The notes under the pieces: model-generated
Seen by the model: the letters and a program-made list of their open reading frames with translations, nothing else
The model's database searches: none
Told to the model about the DNA's origin: nothing
Translations under genes and position numbers: made by a program
NCBI RefSeq assembly: GCF_001592285.1
Contig: NZ_BCWQ01000001.1
Coordinates: 124,001 to 188,000, forward strand
Direction of reading: 5' to 3'
DNA from: Hydrogenophaga pseudoflava NBRC 102511
GTDB lineage: Bacteria; Pseudomonadota; Gammaproteobacteria; Burkholderiales; Burkholderiaceae_C
DNA: 64,000 nt
Part shown: piece after piece, positions 28,212 to 41,119 of the stretch
Position numbering within the stretch: position 1 is the stretch's first letter
Layout of the letters: every line of letters starts with the position of its first letter

Positions 28212-29591
28212 TCAGGCGATCAACCGGGCGATCAGCGCGCCTTCGCTGGGCGCCGCCAGCGGCACCCAGACCTTGATGGGGCTGCCCTGGGCCACGTCGA
28301 TGGCCTCGCCGTCCTGGTTGCGCATGGCGTCCAGCTGCACCACGCGGTTGCCGCTGGGGTGGATCACCTCCAGCCGGTCACCCACCGCAAAGCGGTTCTT
28401 GGTCTCCACCTCGGCCCAGCCGTCTTCGCGCACCTGCAGCACCTCGCCCACGAACTGGCTGCGGTGGCTTTCGCTGTGGCCGGTGATGTAGTTCTGGTAG
28501 TCCTGCGCCGGGCGGCGTTCCATCAGGCCGCCGGTGTAGCCGCGGTTGGACAGGCCTTCGAGTTCGAGCAGCAGCTCGGGGTTGAAGGGCTTGCCGGCCA
28601 TGGCGTCGTCGATGGCGCGGCGGTAGACCTGCGCGGTGCGCGCCACGTAGTAGTGGCTCTTGGTGCGGCCCTCGATCTTGAGCGAGTCGATGCCCATGGC
28701 GGCCAGCTTGCCCACGTGCTCGACGGCGCGCAGGTCCTTGCTGTTCATGATGTAGGTGCCGTGCTCGTCTTCCATGATGGGCATCAGCTCGCCGGGGCGG
28801 CCGGCTTCCTCGATCAGCCAGACCTTGTTGGCCTCGGGGTGGCGCTGGCCTGAGCCCGTCGTCGAAAAGGCGCTGGCGGCCTCCTCGTCTTCCTGTGCGA
28901 AGTTGAAGCCGTCGAGTGTGGCCACCGGGGCGGCGTCGCCGGTGTCGGTGTCGGTGGTGGCGGCCTGTGTCTTGTATTCCCAGCGGCAGGCGTTGGTGCA
29001 GGTGCCCTGGTTGGGGTCGCGGCGGTTGAAGTAGCCACTCAGCAGGCAGCGGCCCGAGTAGGCGATGCACAGCGCGCCATGCACAAACACTTCCAGCTCG
29101 ATGTCCGGGCAGTCGTTGCGGATCGCCTGCACCTCGTCCAGGCTCAGCTCGCGGCTGAGGATGATGCGGGTCACGCCCTGCTTCTGCCAGAACTTCACCG
29201 CCGCGCTGTTGGTGGTGTTGGCCTGCACCGAGAGGTGGATCGGCACCTCGGGCCAGAGGCCTTTTTCCATCTGCTCGCGCACCAGCATGATCAGGCCGGC
29301 GTCGGCCATGATGAGCGCGTCGGGTTTGAGTTCGACCACCGGCTGCAGGTCGCGGATGTAGGTGCGCAGCTTGTCGTTGTGGGCGATGAGGTTGCTGGTG
29401 ACGAAGAACTTCTTGCCGCGCTGGTGCGCTTCGCCAATGCCTTCGGCGATCTGTTCGAGGCGGAATTCGTTGTTGCGCGCGCGCAGGCTGTAGCGCGGCT
29501 GGCCGGCGTAGACGGCGTCGGCACCGAAGTTGTAGGCGGCGCGCATGCGGTGCAGCGAGCCGGCGGGCAGGAGCAGTTCGGGGGCTTTCAT
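28212..29591 (-). CDS. trhP: U32-family tRNA 5-hydroxyuridine synthesis protein
   Basis: A 459-residue member of the U32 peptidase-like family, closest to YegQ/TrhP, which takes part in prephenate-dependent 5-hydroxylation of tRNA wobble uridine. Signatures: [27 protein letters not shown] at the N-terminus, the [32 protein letters not shown] cluster with candidate iron-sulfur cysteines near 170-200, and [15 protein letters not shown]. The middle holds a low-similarity acidic insert (about 212-260). The start is ATG 29591 (MKAPELLL). It is divergent from acnA. Confidence 0.85.
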   Translation of the reverse strand: MKAPELLLPAGSLHRMRAAYNFGADAVYAGQPRYSLRARNNEFRLEQIAEGIGEAHQRGKKFFVTSNLIAHNDKLRTYIRDLQPVVELKPDALIMADAGLIMLVREQMEKGLWPEVPIHLSVQANTTNSAAVKFWQKQGVTRIILSRELSLDEVQAIRNDCPDIELEVFVHGALCIAYSGRCLLSGYFNRRDPNQGTCTNACRWEYKTQAATTDTDTGDAAPVATLDGFNFAQEDEEAASAFSTTGSGQRHPEANKVWLIEEAGRPGELMPIMEDEHGTYIMNSKDLRAVEHVGKLAAMGIDSLKIEGRTKSHYYVARTAQVYRRAIDDAMAGKPFNPELLLELEGLSNRGYTGGLMERRPAQDYQNYITGHSESHRSQFVGEVLQVREDGWAEVETKNRFAVGDRLEVIHPSGNRVVQLDAMRNQDGEAIDVAQGSPIKVWVPLAAPSEGALIARLIA

Positions 29592-29704
29592 CAGGGTGTG
29601 GATTGTCCCGCATCGACCGGTTGTGTGCTTGCCGGATACCCGCGCGCCCCGCACAGGCATTCGCCCTGACCACAATGGGCCGCGTATTCCAAGGAGACGC
29701 CCCC

Positions 29705-32605
<2,901 letters not shown>

Positions 32606-32670
32606 GCCCGGCGCCGCAAACCGGCATCATCCGTTCAACGCGCCCGCGCCGGGCGCATCAGGAGTCCGCC

Positions 32671-33603
32671 ATGCGCCAGACCCCGCTCTACAGCCGATCG
32701 GCCCGCCCCGGCCCAGCGCCGGAGGCGGCGCGGGTGAAGAGCGATGTGGTCCAGGGCGAGGCGCCACCGGCACCGGCACCCGCAGCGCCCCGGCCGCACT
32801 GGCGCCAGCGGCTGGCCGGCGCCGGCCGGGACCACCGCGTGATCTGGAGTGCCTGGCTGCTGGTGCTGGCCCTGCTGGGCGGTCTCTGGTGGCAGCAGTC
32901 CGCGAAGGCGCCCAGGGCCCTGACACAGAAGGACATCGACGCCGCCGTCCTGCGCACCCTCAGCACCCAGAACCTGCCCTCGCGCGCTGCGCGCGCCGCC
33001 GAGAAAATCCGCCCCGCCGTGGTGCGCGTGGTGGCCTACGACAAGGACAAGAAGGGCGAGGAAGTGGAGCAGGGCGTGGGCACCGGGGTGGTGATCCAGG
33101 ACGAGGGCATCATCCTGACCAATCTGCATGTGGTGCAGTCCGCCCAGGGCATCAAGCTGACCTTCGCCGACGGCAGCGAGTCCCGGGCCAGCGTGGCGGG
33201 CGTGCAGGCCCAGCACGACCTGGCCGTGCTGCAGGCCCACACCCTTCCAGACGACCTGCACGCAGCCACATTGCGCACCACCGCCGATCTGGTGCCAGGC
33301 GATGAGGTGGTGGCGGTGGGCTTCCCCTTCGGCATCGGCCCCTCGACCTCGGCCGGCGTGATCTCCGGCCTGGGCCGATCCTTCAAGTCGCCCGAGGGCA
33401 CGCAGGAGATCGACAACCTGATCCAGTTCGACGCCGCCGCCAACCCCGGCAACTCCGGCGGCCCGCTGGTCACCATGGATGGCGAGGTGGTGGGTGTGGT
33501 CACCGGCATCCTCAACCCGACCCGCGCCCGGACCTTCCTGGGCATCGGTTTTGCTGTGCCCATCGAGAGCGCGGCCTCCGCCGCCGGTCTTCCTCCCTTC
33601 TGA
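32671..33603 (+). CDS. HtrA-like S1C serine protease without PDZ domain
   Basis: A 310-residue protein. A short, Pro-rich cytoplasmic N-terminus is followed by one helix (about residues 51-70), then a trypsin-like domain. The triad appears as His in ILTNLHVV, Asp in QHDLAVL and Ser in NPGNSGGPLV. The sequence ends right after the protease domain, so there is no PDZ. AGGAG precedes ATG 32671. It lies 65 bases after acnA and only 16 before the MoxR gene, so it probably belongs to the MoxR-DUF58-VWA unit as a periplasmic, membrane-anchored protease. Confidence 0.88.
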   Translation: MRQTPLYSRSARPGPAPEAARVKSDVVQGEAPPAPAPAAPRPHWRQRLAGAGRDHRVIWSAWLLVLALLGGLWWQQSAKAPRALTQKDIDAAVLRTLSTQNLPSRAARAAEKIRPAVVRVVAYDKDKKGEEVEQGVGTGVVIQDEGIILTNLHVVQSAQGIKLTFADGSESRASVAGVQAQHDLAVLQAHTLPDDLHAATLRTTADLVPGDEVVAVGFPFGIGPSTSAGVISGLGRSFKSPEGTQEIDNLIQFDAAANPGNSGGPLVTMDGEVVGVVTGILNPTRARTFLGIGFAVPIESAASAAGLPPF

Positions 33604-33619
33604 CACCAAGGAGCGTTTC

Positions 33620-34621
<1,002 letters not shown>

Positions 34622-34634
34622 CCGGAGCACCGCC

Positions 34635-35663
34635 ATGCTGCTGAGCCTGTTCAAGCGAAAGGCGCCACCGCCACCGGCCGATTTGCCGGTGGGCGACGGC
34701 GGGCGCACGGAGGCCTTGCTGCGGCGTCTGGAATGGACGGTCCTGAAACGGCTCGACGGCCTGCTGCAGGGCGACCACCGCACGCTGATGCGCGGCACTG
34801 GGCTGGACCTGGCGGACCTGCGCGAGTACCAGCACCACGACGACGTGCGCCACATCGACTGGAACGTCACCGCGCGGCTGCAGACGCCGCACGTGCGCGT
34901 GTTCACCGAGGACCGCGAGATGGCCGCCTGGTTCCTGCTGGACCTCAGCCCCTCGGTCGATTTCGGCTCGGGCGAGCAGCGCAAGCGTGAGCTGCTGCAG
35001 GGCTTTGTCGGCGTGCTGGCGCGCATGATCAGCCGCCACGGCAACCGCGTCGGCGCGATGCTCTATGGCGCGCGCGGTGGTGCCGCGGTCGACACGGTGC
35101 TGCCCGCGCGCGGCGGGCGCCTGCAGGTCTTGCGGCTCTTGCAGCTCATCGGCGCCGATGCCTCGGCGCCGCCCCCGCGTGGCACGAAGGAAGCGGGTGC
35201 CACCCGCCTGGCCGACCTGCTGCACGCCGCGACGCTCAGCGTGCGCCAGCGCTCCACGGTGTTCGTGGTGTCCGACTTCATCAGCGAGCCCGGCTGGGAG
35301 AAGCCGCTGGGTGAGCTGGCGCGGCGCCACGACGTGGTGGCGGTGCGCCTGCTGGACCCGCTGGAGCTGGAACTGCCCGACCTGGGCCTGATCCCCATCC
35401 GCGACGCCGAGACCGGCGAGCAGCTGATGGTGGACACCGCCGACAAGGGCTTCCGCCAGCGCTTTGCCCGCCTGGCCGCGCAGCGCGAGGCCACGCTGCG
35501 CGAGAGCCTGGGCCGCGCTGGCGTGGACACGCTGGAGCTGTCCACCGGCGACGACCTGGCCGACGCCATCCTGCGTTTCGTGGACCTGCGCAAGCGCCGC
35601 AGCAGCCTGCGGCAGGGCCGGCCCGCCCACCTCACGCCCACGCTTTCCGGAGCCGCCGCATGA
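34635..35663 (+). CDS. DUF58 domain protein
   Basis: A 342-residue soluble protein of the DUF58 family (VWA-like fold). The signature DLADLREYQHHDDVRHIDWNVTARL (about 56-80) and LLDLSPSVDFGS are typical. It follows moxR closely and overlaps the VWA gene by four bases (ATGA), giving the common MoxR-DUF58-BatA order. The molecular function of the family is not established; assembly of metal- or stress-related complexes has been proposed for related clusters. Confidence 0.92.
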   Translation: MLLSLFKRKAPPPPADLPVGDGGRTEALLRRLEWTVLKRLDGLLQGDHRTLMRGTGLDLADLREYQHHDDVRHIDWNVTARLQTPHVRVFTEDREMAAWFLLDLSPSVDFGSGEQRKRELLQGFVGVLARMISRHGNRVGAMLYGARGGAAVDTVLPARGGRLQVLRLLQLIGADASAPPPRGTKEAGATRLADLLHAATLSVRQRSTVFVVSDFISEPGWEKPLGELARRHDVVAVRLLDPLELELPDLGLIPIRDAETGEQLMVDTADKGFRQRFARLAAQREATLRESLGRAGVDTLELSTGDDLADAILRFVDLRKRRSSLRQGRPAHLTPTLSGAAA

Positions 35664-36727
35664 AGGACCTGCCCGTCAACTTCCTCTGGCCGCAGTTCCT
35701 CTGGCTGCTGGCCGTGCTGCCCCTGCTGGTGCTGCTGTACTGGTGGATCCTGCGCCGTCGCAAGAAGGTGGCGCTGCGCTACGCCAGCCTGTCCATCGTG
35801 CGCGAAGCCATGGGCCGCACAACCGGATGGCGGCGCCACATCCCGCCCCTGCTGCTGCTGCTGGCGTTTGCCGCCATGCTGCTGGCCGCGGCGCGACCGG
35901 TGGCCACCGTCACGCTGCCCTCGACCCAGCAGACCATCATCCTGGCCATGGACGTCTCGGGCAGCATGCGCGCCACCGACGTGCAGCCCAACCGCCTGGT
36001 GGCCTCGCAGAACGCGGCCAAGGCCTTCCTCAAGGAGCTGCCGCGGCATGTGAAGGTGGGCATCGTGGCCTTTGCCGGCTCGGCCCAGGTGGTGCAGCCG
36101 GTCACGCTCAGCCGCGAAGACCTGAACGTCGCCATCGACAAGTTCCAGCTGCAGCGCGCCACGGCCATCGGCAGCGCCATCGTGGTGGCCCTCTCCGAGC
36201 TGTTTCCGGGCGAAGTCGATCTGGCCAGTGTGACCTACGGCCGTGCCAGCAACGACCCGTTCGCGCCGCAGGGCCGGGCCATCGACCAGCCGCAGACCGA
36301 GAAGAAGCCGTTCGAGCCGGTGCCGCCGGGCTCCTACGGTTCGGCCGCGATCATCCTGCTGACCGACGGCCAGCGCACCACCGGTGTCGACACGGACGAG
36401 GCGGCCAAGATGGCGGCCGACCGCGGCGTGCGCGTCTACACCGTGGGTGTGGGCACGGTGGACGGCGAGGTGATCGGTTTCGAGGGCTGGTCGATGCGGG
36501 TGCGGCTGGACGAGGACACGCTCAAGGCGGTGGCGCGCGACACCAAGGGCGAGTACTTCTACGCCGGCACGGCCGAGAACCTCCAGCAGGTGTACGAGTC
36601 GCTGAGCACGCGGCTGACGGTGGAGAAGAAGGAGACCGAGGTCTCGGGCCTGCTGGCGCTGGCGGCGGCGGTGCTGGTGCTGTTGTCTGCGGGCTTGTCG
36701 CTGTTCTGGTTCAACAGGGTGCTGTAG
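35660..36727 (+). CDS. VWA-domain membrane protein (BatA-like)
   Basis: A 355-residue protein with two N-terminal helices (about 9-30 and 61-78), a von Willebrand A domain and a C-terminal helix (about 330-352). The metal-ion adhesion site reads DVSGSM near residue 97, with a second conserved Thr/Asp region in LLTDGQRTTGVD. Helices at both ends place the VWA domain in the periplasm. No BatB/BatC-type TPR partner follows: the next gene is a flavin monooxygenase after a repeat element. Confidence 0.92.
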   Translation: MKDLPVNFLWPQFLWLLAVLPLLVLLYWWILRRRKKVALRYASLSIVREAMGRTTGWRRHIPPLLLLLAFAAMLLAAARPVATVTLPSTQQTIILAMDVSGSMRATDVQPNRLVASQNAAKAFLKELPRHVKVGIVAFAGSAQVVQPVTLSREDLNVAIDKFQLQRATAIGSAIVVALSELFPGEVDLASVTYGRASNDPFAPQGRAIDQPQTEKKPFEPVPPGSYGSAAIILLTDGQRTTGVDTDEAAKMAADRGVRVYTVGVGTVDGEVIGFEGWSMRVRLDEDTLKAVARDTKGEYFYAGTAENLQQVYESLSTRLTVEKKETEVSGLLALAAAVLVLLSAGLSLFWFNRVL

Positions 36728-36831
36728 CCCCCACGATCCGTCGCTGCGCGGGTCGCTGCCCCAGGACCGGGGAGGGCCCCGGTCCTTGCCGGGTCCGGGG
36801 GCTGGTCCGGCTTGGGGCGGCCCGGCGCCGG
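36727..36831. repeat. Dispersed intergenic repeat, family A, copy 2 (inverted, altered centre)
   Basis: Starting at the last base of the VWA gene, GCCCCCAC...CGCTGCGCGGGTCGCTGCCCC and GGCTTGGGGCGGCCCGGCGCCG match the complement of the repeat at 5154-5227. The centre instead carries a perfect 10-bp stem AGGACCGGGG / CCCCGGTCCT (36763-36786) with an AGGG loop. It may end or protect the protease-MoxR-DUF58-VWA transcript. The remaining bases to 36895 show no gene. Confidence 0.75.
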
Positions 36832-36895
36832 ACCGTCGCAAACAACCCTGACATTCGTCAACGCCGGCGGGTGGCGCACCGGCACAATCGCCGCC

Positions 36896-38119
36896 ATGAA
36901 TCAAAAGGTCGTCGTCGCCGGTGGCGGCATCGGTGGGCTGGCGTGTGCGCTGGCCCTGTCGCGCGCTGGCGTGGGGGTGGACCTGCTGGAGCAGGCCGCC
37001 GCGTTCGGTGAGGTGGGGGCGGGCCTGCAGCTCGGCCCCAACGCCGTCCGGGTGCTCGAGGCCTGGGGCCTGTCCGGTGCGCTGCGCGCCTGTGCGGCGT
37101 TTCCCGAGTCGCTGCAGGTGCGCGACGCGCACAACGCGGCCTCTCTGGGCAGACTCCGCCTGGGGGCCGCCAGCCGGGCCCGCTATGGCGCGCCCTACGC
37201 CACCATCCACCGCGCCGACCTGCACGGCCTGCTGCTCGAAGCGGTGCAGCGCGAGTCCCGCATCCGGCTGCATCTGGACACCCGGCTGGCCGGGTACGAG
37301 GAGGCGGCCGACGGCCTGCGCGTGACCTGCGAGCGCGACGCCGTCTACGAGGCCGATGCCCTGGTCGGGGCCGACGGGCTCTGGAGCCGGGTGCGCATCG
37401 GCCTGCTGGGCAACCGGCCGGCGCGGGTGAGCGGCCACCTGGCCTACCGCGGCATGGTGGCGGCCAACGAGTTGCCGGACGTGATGCGCGAACCGGTGGT
37501 CACCGCCTGGCTTGGGCCCCGCCTGCACGTGGTGCATTACCCGGTGCGGCGCGGTGAGTGGTTCAACGTGGTCGCGGTGGTCGAGGGGCTGCTCGGTCGC
37601 GGCCACGGCGGCCCGCCCGGCAGCGACCCCCAGAGCTGGAGCCACGAGGCGCGGCAGGCCGACCTGTTGCGCGCGCTGGGGCCGGTCTGCCCGGACCTCA
37701 GGGCCATGCTCGACCGGGTGGGGGAGTGGAAGCTCTGGGCGCTGAACGACCGCTCGCCGGTGGCCGGACCCGGCGAACACGCCCGCGGCCGCGTGGCCCT
37801 GCTGGGTGATGCGGCCCACCCGCTGCGGCCCTACCTGGCGCAAGGAGCGGCCATGGCCATAGAAGACGCCTGGACGCTCGGTCGCCTGGCCGGCGCGGCC
37901 CAGGGCCCCATCGACTGGGCCACGCTGTTTGCGCGCTACGCGCAGACCCGCTGGCAGCGCAACGCGCGCGTGCAGGCCCGCTCGCAGCGCAACGGCACCA
38001 TCTTCCACGCCAGCGGAGCCTTGCGCCTGGCGCGCAATGCGGCCATGGCGGTGCTGGGCGAATCGCTGATGGACAATCCCTGGCTGTACAGTGGGCCGCC
38101 CGATCCCCTCGCGGCCTGA
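36896..38119 (+). CDS. FAD-dependent monooxygenase (salicylate-hydroxylase-like)
   Basis: A 407-residue class A flavoprotein monooxygenase. The Rossmann motif VVVAGGGIGGLACALALSRAG is at the N-terminus, the DG motif is in ALVGADGLWSRVR near 157, and the GD motif is GRVALLGDAAHPLRPYLAQGAAMAIEDA near 302. These features fit aromatic hydroxylases that use NAD(P)H. The gene is followed after 22 bases by a Bug-type binding protein, so both may serve uptake and breakdown of the same aromatic acid; this is inference. Confidence 0.88.
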   Translation: MNQKVVVAGGGIGGLACALALSRAGVGVDLLEQAAAFGEVGAGLQLGPNAVRVLEAWGLSGALRACAAFPESLQVRDAHNAASLGRLRLGAASRARYGAPYATIHRADLHGLLLEAVQRESRIRLHLDTRLAGYEEAADGLRVTCERDAVYEADALVGADGLWSRVRIGLLGNRPARVSGHLAYRGMVAANELPDVMREPVVTAWLGPRLHVVHYPVRRGEWFNVVAVVEGLLGRGHGGPPGSDPQSWSHEARQADLLRALGPVCPDLRAMLDRVGEWKLWALNDRSPVAGPGEHARGRVALLGDAAHPLRPYLAQGAAMAIEDAWTLGRLAGAAQGPIDWATLFARYAQTRWQRNARVQARSQRNGTIFHASGALRLARNAAMAVLGESLMDNPWLYSGPPDPLAA

Positions 38120-38141
38120 CCACTTTCCAAGGAGCCGACCC

Positions 38142-39125
38142 ATGCCCAGCCAGCCACGCCGCCAAGCCATTGCCGCCACCATCGCCGCAGGGATGTTTTT
38201 TGCACTCGGTGCGTCGTCCACCTTCGCCCAGACCGCCTGGCCCAGCAAGCCGCTGAAGATGGTGGTCGGTTTCCCGGCCGGATCCTCGCCCGACCTGACC
38301 GCGCGCCTGCTGGCCGAGCCGCTGTCGCAGGCGCTCGGCCAGCCGGTGATCGTCGAGAACAAGGCCGGCGCGGGCGGCAACATCGGTGCCGACGCCGTGG
38401 CCCGCGCCACCGACGACCACACCATCGGGCTGATGATCAACGGCAACCTCACCATCGCCAAGATCCTCAACCCCGCCACCACCTACGACCCGCTCAAGGA
38501 CCTGCAGCCGGTCTCGCTGATCGCGGTCTCGCCGCTGGTGCTGGCGGCGCCCGCAGGCGCACCGGTCGGCAAGGCCTTCTTCGACCAGGCCAAGGCGCAG
38601 GGCGACAAGCTCAACTACGGCACCCCCGGCGTGGGCACGGTGGCCCACCTGGGCATGGAACTGCTCAAGGCCAAGGCCGGCATCGCGCCGGTGCATGTGC
38701 CCTACCCGGGCAACCCGCAGGTGATCACCGGGTTGATCGGCGGCCAGGTCCAGATGGCGCTGCTGCCGCCGGGGCTGGCGATGGCCCAGGTCAAGGGCGG
38801 CAAGCTGCAGGCGGTCGGCGTCACATCCACGGGCCGCAGCAGCGTGGTGCCCGAGGTGGCGAGCCTGGCCGACGCGGGTGTGCAGGGCCTGCAGCTGGAG
38901 ATCTGGAACGCGGTGGCCGCACCGGTGGGCATGCCCAAGGCCCATGTGCAGAAGCTGGCCACGCTTCTGGCCGAGATCGTGCGCCGCCCCGAGATCCGCC
39001 AGAAGATCCTGAACCAGGGCTGGCAGGTGGCGGGCACCTCGCCCGAGGGCCTGGCCAAGCGCATCGCCGCGGACACGGCAGCGATGGCCGAAGTGATCCA
39101 GAAGAACAACATCAAGCCGAACTGA
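38142..39125 (+). CDS. Tripartite tricarboxylate transporter binding protein (Bug family)
   Basis: A 327-residue periplasmic binding protein with a signal peptide (cleavage near ASSTFAQ, residue 30). Family segments: WPSKPLKMVVGFPAGSSPDLTARLLAE, then VIVENKAGAGGNIGADAVA, and LGMELLKAKAG...VPYPGNPQVITGLIGGQVQM. AAGGAG precedes ATG 38142. No TctA/TctB membrane components are nearby, so it is an orphan receptor like many in Burkholderiales. It overlaps the convergent glycosylase gene by 14 bases. Confidence 0.95.
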   Translation: MPSQPRRQAIAATIAAGMFFALGASSTFAQTAWPSKPLKMVVGFPAGSSPDLTARLLAEPLSQALGQPVIVENKAGAGGNIGADAVARATDDHTIGLMINGNLTIAKILNPATTYDPLKDLQPVSLIAVSPLVLAAPAGAPVGKAFFDQAKAQGDKLNYGTPGVGTVAHLGMELLKAKAGIAPVHVPYPGNPQVITGLIGGQVQMALLPPGLAMAQVKGGKLQAVGVTSTGRSSVVPEVASLADAGVQGLQLEIWNAVAAPVGMPKAHVQKLATLLAEIVRRPEIRQKILNQGWQVAGTSPEGLAKRIAADTAAMAEVIQKNNIKPN

Positions 39126-40203
39126 CCCCGAGGCTGGCGGCCATGTCCGCCAGCTCGGCATCCAGCGCCTGCCGGAACTCCTGGTCTTTCGGCGCCTGTC
39201 CGTTGACATGGCCGATGTCGGCCTGCAGGCGCCCACCCACCACCGACAGGTTGCCCCAGCCGATCACTTCGTCGCGCCACAGCAGCGGCAGCGCGTAGTA
39301 GCCGCGCACGCGCTTCGCGGGCGGGGTGTAGGCCTCGAAGCGGTAGGCCCAGCCCCACAGCCGCTCGAAGCGGTCGCGGTCCCAGACCACGGGGTCGAAG
39401 GGGGCGAGCAGGCGTACGCGCTCTTCCACTTTCCAGCGGCGCGCGGCCGGGTCTTCGCCATCCGGCCAGAACCAGCGCACGCCGTCCAGCTCGGCGCTCG
39501 GCAGGCGCTGGGTGGCGCGTTGCAGCGCCGCGCGCAACAGGCCCTTCCACTGCGGCACCGCGTGCTGGAGCATGGCCACCAGCTGGCGCAGGCCGGGCTG
39601 GGGCAGGGGCGCGTACTTGTTCACCAGCACGTCCACCAGCCGGTCCAGCGTGGCGGGCACATCGTCGGGCGCGGTCTGCGGCTGGTGGGCGGCGTAGAGG
39701 CGGATGCCGTTGTCGCGCCGCGCCACGCGCAGCAGGCCGCGGTAGTGCATCGCGTCCAGCAGTTGGGTGCTGGCCTTGGACCGGCCGCCGAAGCCGTTGG
39801 TGGTGTGGCCGTGGGCGAAGTGCTCGTCCACCGCGCGCGGGTGCGCCTCGCCACGCGCCTGCACGAAGTGCCAGACCGCCTCGGCCTGCGCCCAGCGTTC
39901 GGCGGGCCATTCGCGCAGGTCCGAGCGCGGGTGCATCAGCGCGTGCAGTTCGGGTGTGACGAAGCCGTAGTTGACGAAGAAGTCCTCTTCGATCGCAAGC
40001 TTCGGGTAACGCCGTTCCAGGTCACCCACCCGGTAGCCCTGGACGCGGTGGCGCAGCGTCAGGTCCTGTGCGCGGGCGGGCGAACGGATCGGGTCGGCCT
40101 GCACAAACCCCAGGCGCGCGATGGCCCGGGGCAGGGTGGTGGGTGTGAACAGGCTGCGCGCCACGGCGTGGCGGCGCAGGTGGGCAAGGGTGATGGCGGC
40201 CAT
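39112..40203 (-). CDS. YcaQ/AlkZ-like winged-helix DNA glycosylase
   Basis: A 363-residue HTH_42-type protein, the family of bacterial DNA glycosylases that unhook interstrand crosslinks and remove bulky alkylated bases. The catalytic QxD motif typical of the YcaQ subclass is seen in LGFVQADPIRSPARAQDL near residue 35; AlkZ proteins have QxQ here. Later segments such as LLAPFDPVVWDRDRFERLWG and RGYYALPLLWRDEVIGW are also family hallmarks. It is the next gene after kynA on the same strand (26-base gap) and may be read with it. Confidence 0.88.
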   Translation of the reverse strand: MAAITLAHLRRHAVARSLFTPTTLPRAIARLGFVQADPIRSPARAQDLTLRHRVQGYRVGDLERRYPKLAIEEDFFVNYGFVTPELHALMHPRSDLREWPAERWAQAEAVWHFVQARGEAHPRAVDEHFAHGHTTNGFGGRSKASTQLLDAMHYRGLLRVARRDNGIRLYAAHQPQTAPDDVPATLDRLVDVLVNKYAPLPQPGLRQLVAMLQHAVPQWKGLLRAALQRATQRLPSAELDGVRWFWPDGEDPAARRWKVEERVRLLAPFDPVVWDRDRFERLWGWAYRFEAYTPPAKRVRGYYALPLLWRDEVIGWGNLSVVGGRLQADIGHVNGQAPKDQEFRQALDAELADMAASLGVSSA

Positions 40204-40229
40204 GCGCCATCATGCCGGAGCGTGGGAGA

Positions 40230-41108
40230 TCAGAGCGCGGTGCGCAGGGTCCAGATCTCGGGGAAAAGAACGACATCGAGCATCTTGCGCAGGTAGCTCA
40301 CGCCGCCGGTGCCGCCGGTGCCGCGCTTGAAACCAATCACACGCTCGACCGTGGTGACGTGGCGGAAGCGCCAGAGGCGGAAGGCGTCCTCCAGATCGGT
40401 GAGTTCTTCGCCGAGCTGGTACAGGTCCCAGTGCTGCTTCGGGTTGCGGTAGACCTGCAGCCAGGCCTGCTCCACCGCCTCGCTGGCCTCGTAGGGCTGG
40501 GTCCAGTCGCGCTGCAGATGCGAGGCCGGCACGGCGATGCCGCGGCGCGCCAGCAGTCGCAGGCTCTCGTCGTACAGCGAAGGCGCTTCGTAGGCCGCCT
40601 GCACCATGGCCGCGCGCTCCGGGTGGTGGGCGTGGGGCTTGAGCATGGCCGCGTTCTTGTTGCCCATCGCGAACTCGATGCAGCGGTACTGGAAGCTCTG
40701 GAAGCCGCTGGAGTGACCGAGGTAGGGCCGGATGGCGCTGTACTCGGGCGGTGTCATGGTGGCCAGCACGTCCCAGGCGTGCACCAGCTGTTCCATGATT
40801 TTCGAGACGCGCGCCATCTGCTTGAAGGCGGGGTTCAGCTCGTCGGCCGCGATGTTGCGGATGGCGGCGGTCAGCTCGTGCAGCATCAGCTTCATCCAGA
40901 GTTCGCTGGTCTGGTGCTGCACGATGAACAGCATCTCGTCGTGCGCGGGTGAGAGCGGCTTCTGCGCCGTCAGGATGGCGTCGAGCTGCAGGTAGTCGCC
41001 GTAGCTCATGTCGTGGCTGAAATCCAGCTGCGCCTTCTCGTCGCGCACGATGGATTCGGTGGCCGAGGCGGGCGTGCTGCCGCCGGTGTCGTGGTAGGGG
41101 CAGGTCAT
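40230..41108 (-). CDS. kynA: Tryptophan 2,3-dioxygenase
   Basis: A 292-residue haem dioxygenase opening the indole ring of tryptophan to N-formylkynurenine. Signatures: [51 protein letters not shown], and [26 protein letters not shown] with the haem-binding histidine region. The ATG at 41108 has a GAGGAG site; the frame is open far upstream through kynU and was not used. Third gene of kynB-kynU-kynA, 11 bases after kynU. Confidence 0.97.
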   Translation of the reverse strand: MTCPYHDTGGSTPASATESIVRDEKAQLDFSHDMSYGDYLQLDAILTAQKPLSPAHDEMLFIVQHQTSELWMKLMLHELTAAIRNIAADELNPAFKQMARVSKIMEQLVHAWDVLATMTPPEYSAIRPYLGHSSGFQSFQYRCIEFAMGNKNAAMLKPHAHHPERAAMVQAAYEAPSLYDESLRLLARRGIAVPASHLQRDWTQPYEASEAVEQAWLQVYRNPKQHWDLYQLGEELTDLEDAFRLWRFRHVTTVERVIGFKRGTGGTGGVSYLRKMLDVVLFPEIWTLRTAL

Positions 41109-41119
41109 GGCGTCTCCTC

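Noticed and set aside
28850-28875. Possible repeat insertion inside trhP (CCTGAGCCCGTCGTCGAAAA)
   Set aside because: It vaguely resembles a CTGAGCC-GTCGAAG repeat known from Burkholderiales, but the match is too poor, and the reading frame is kept in a variable region of the protein.
35063-38482. 1139-codon antisense frame over DUF58, VWA and monooxygenase genes
   Set aside because: Shadow of high-GC codon use; no recognisable domain and overlaps three well-supported genes.
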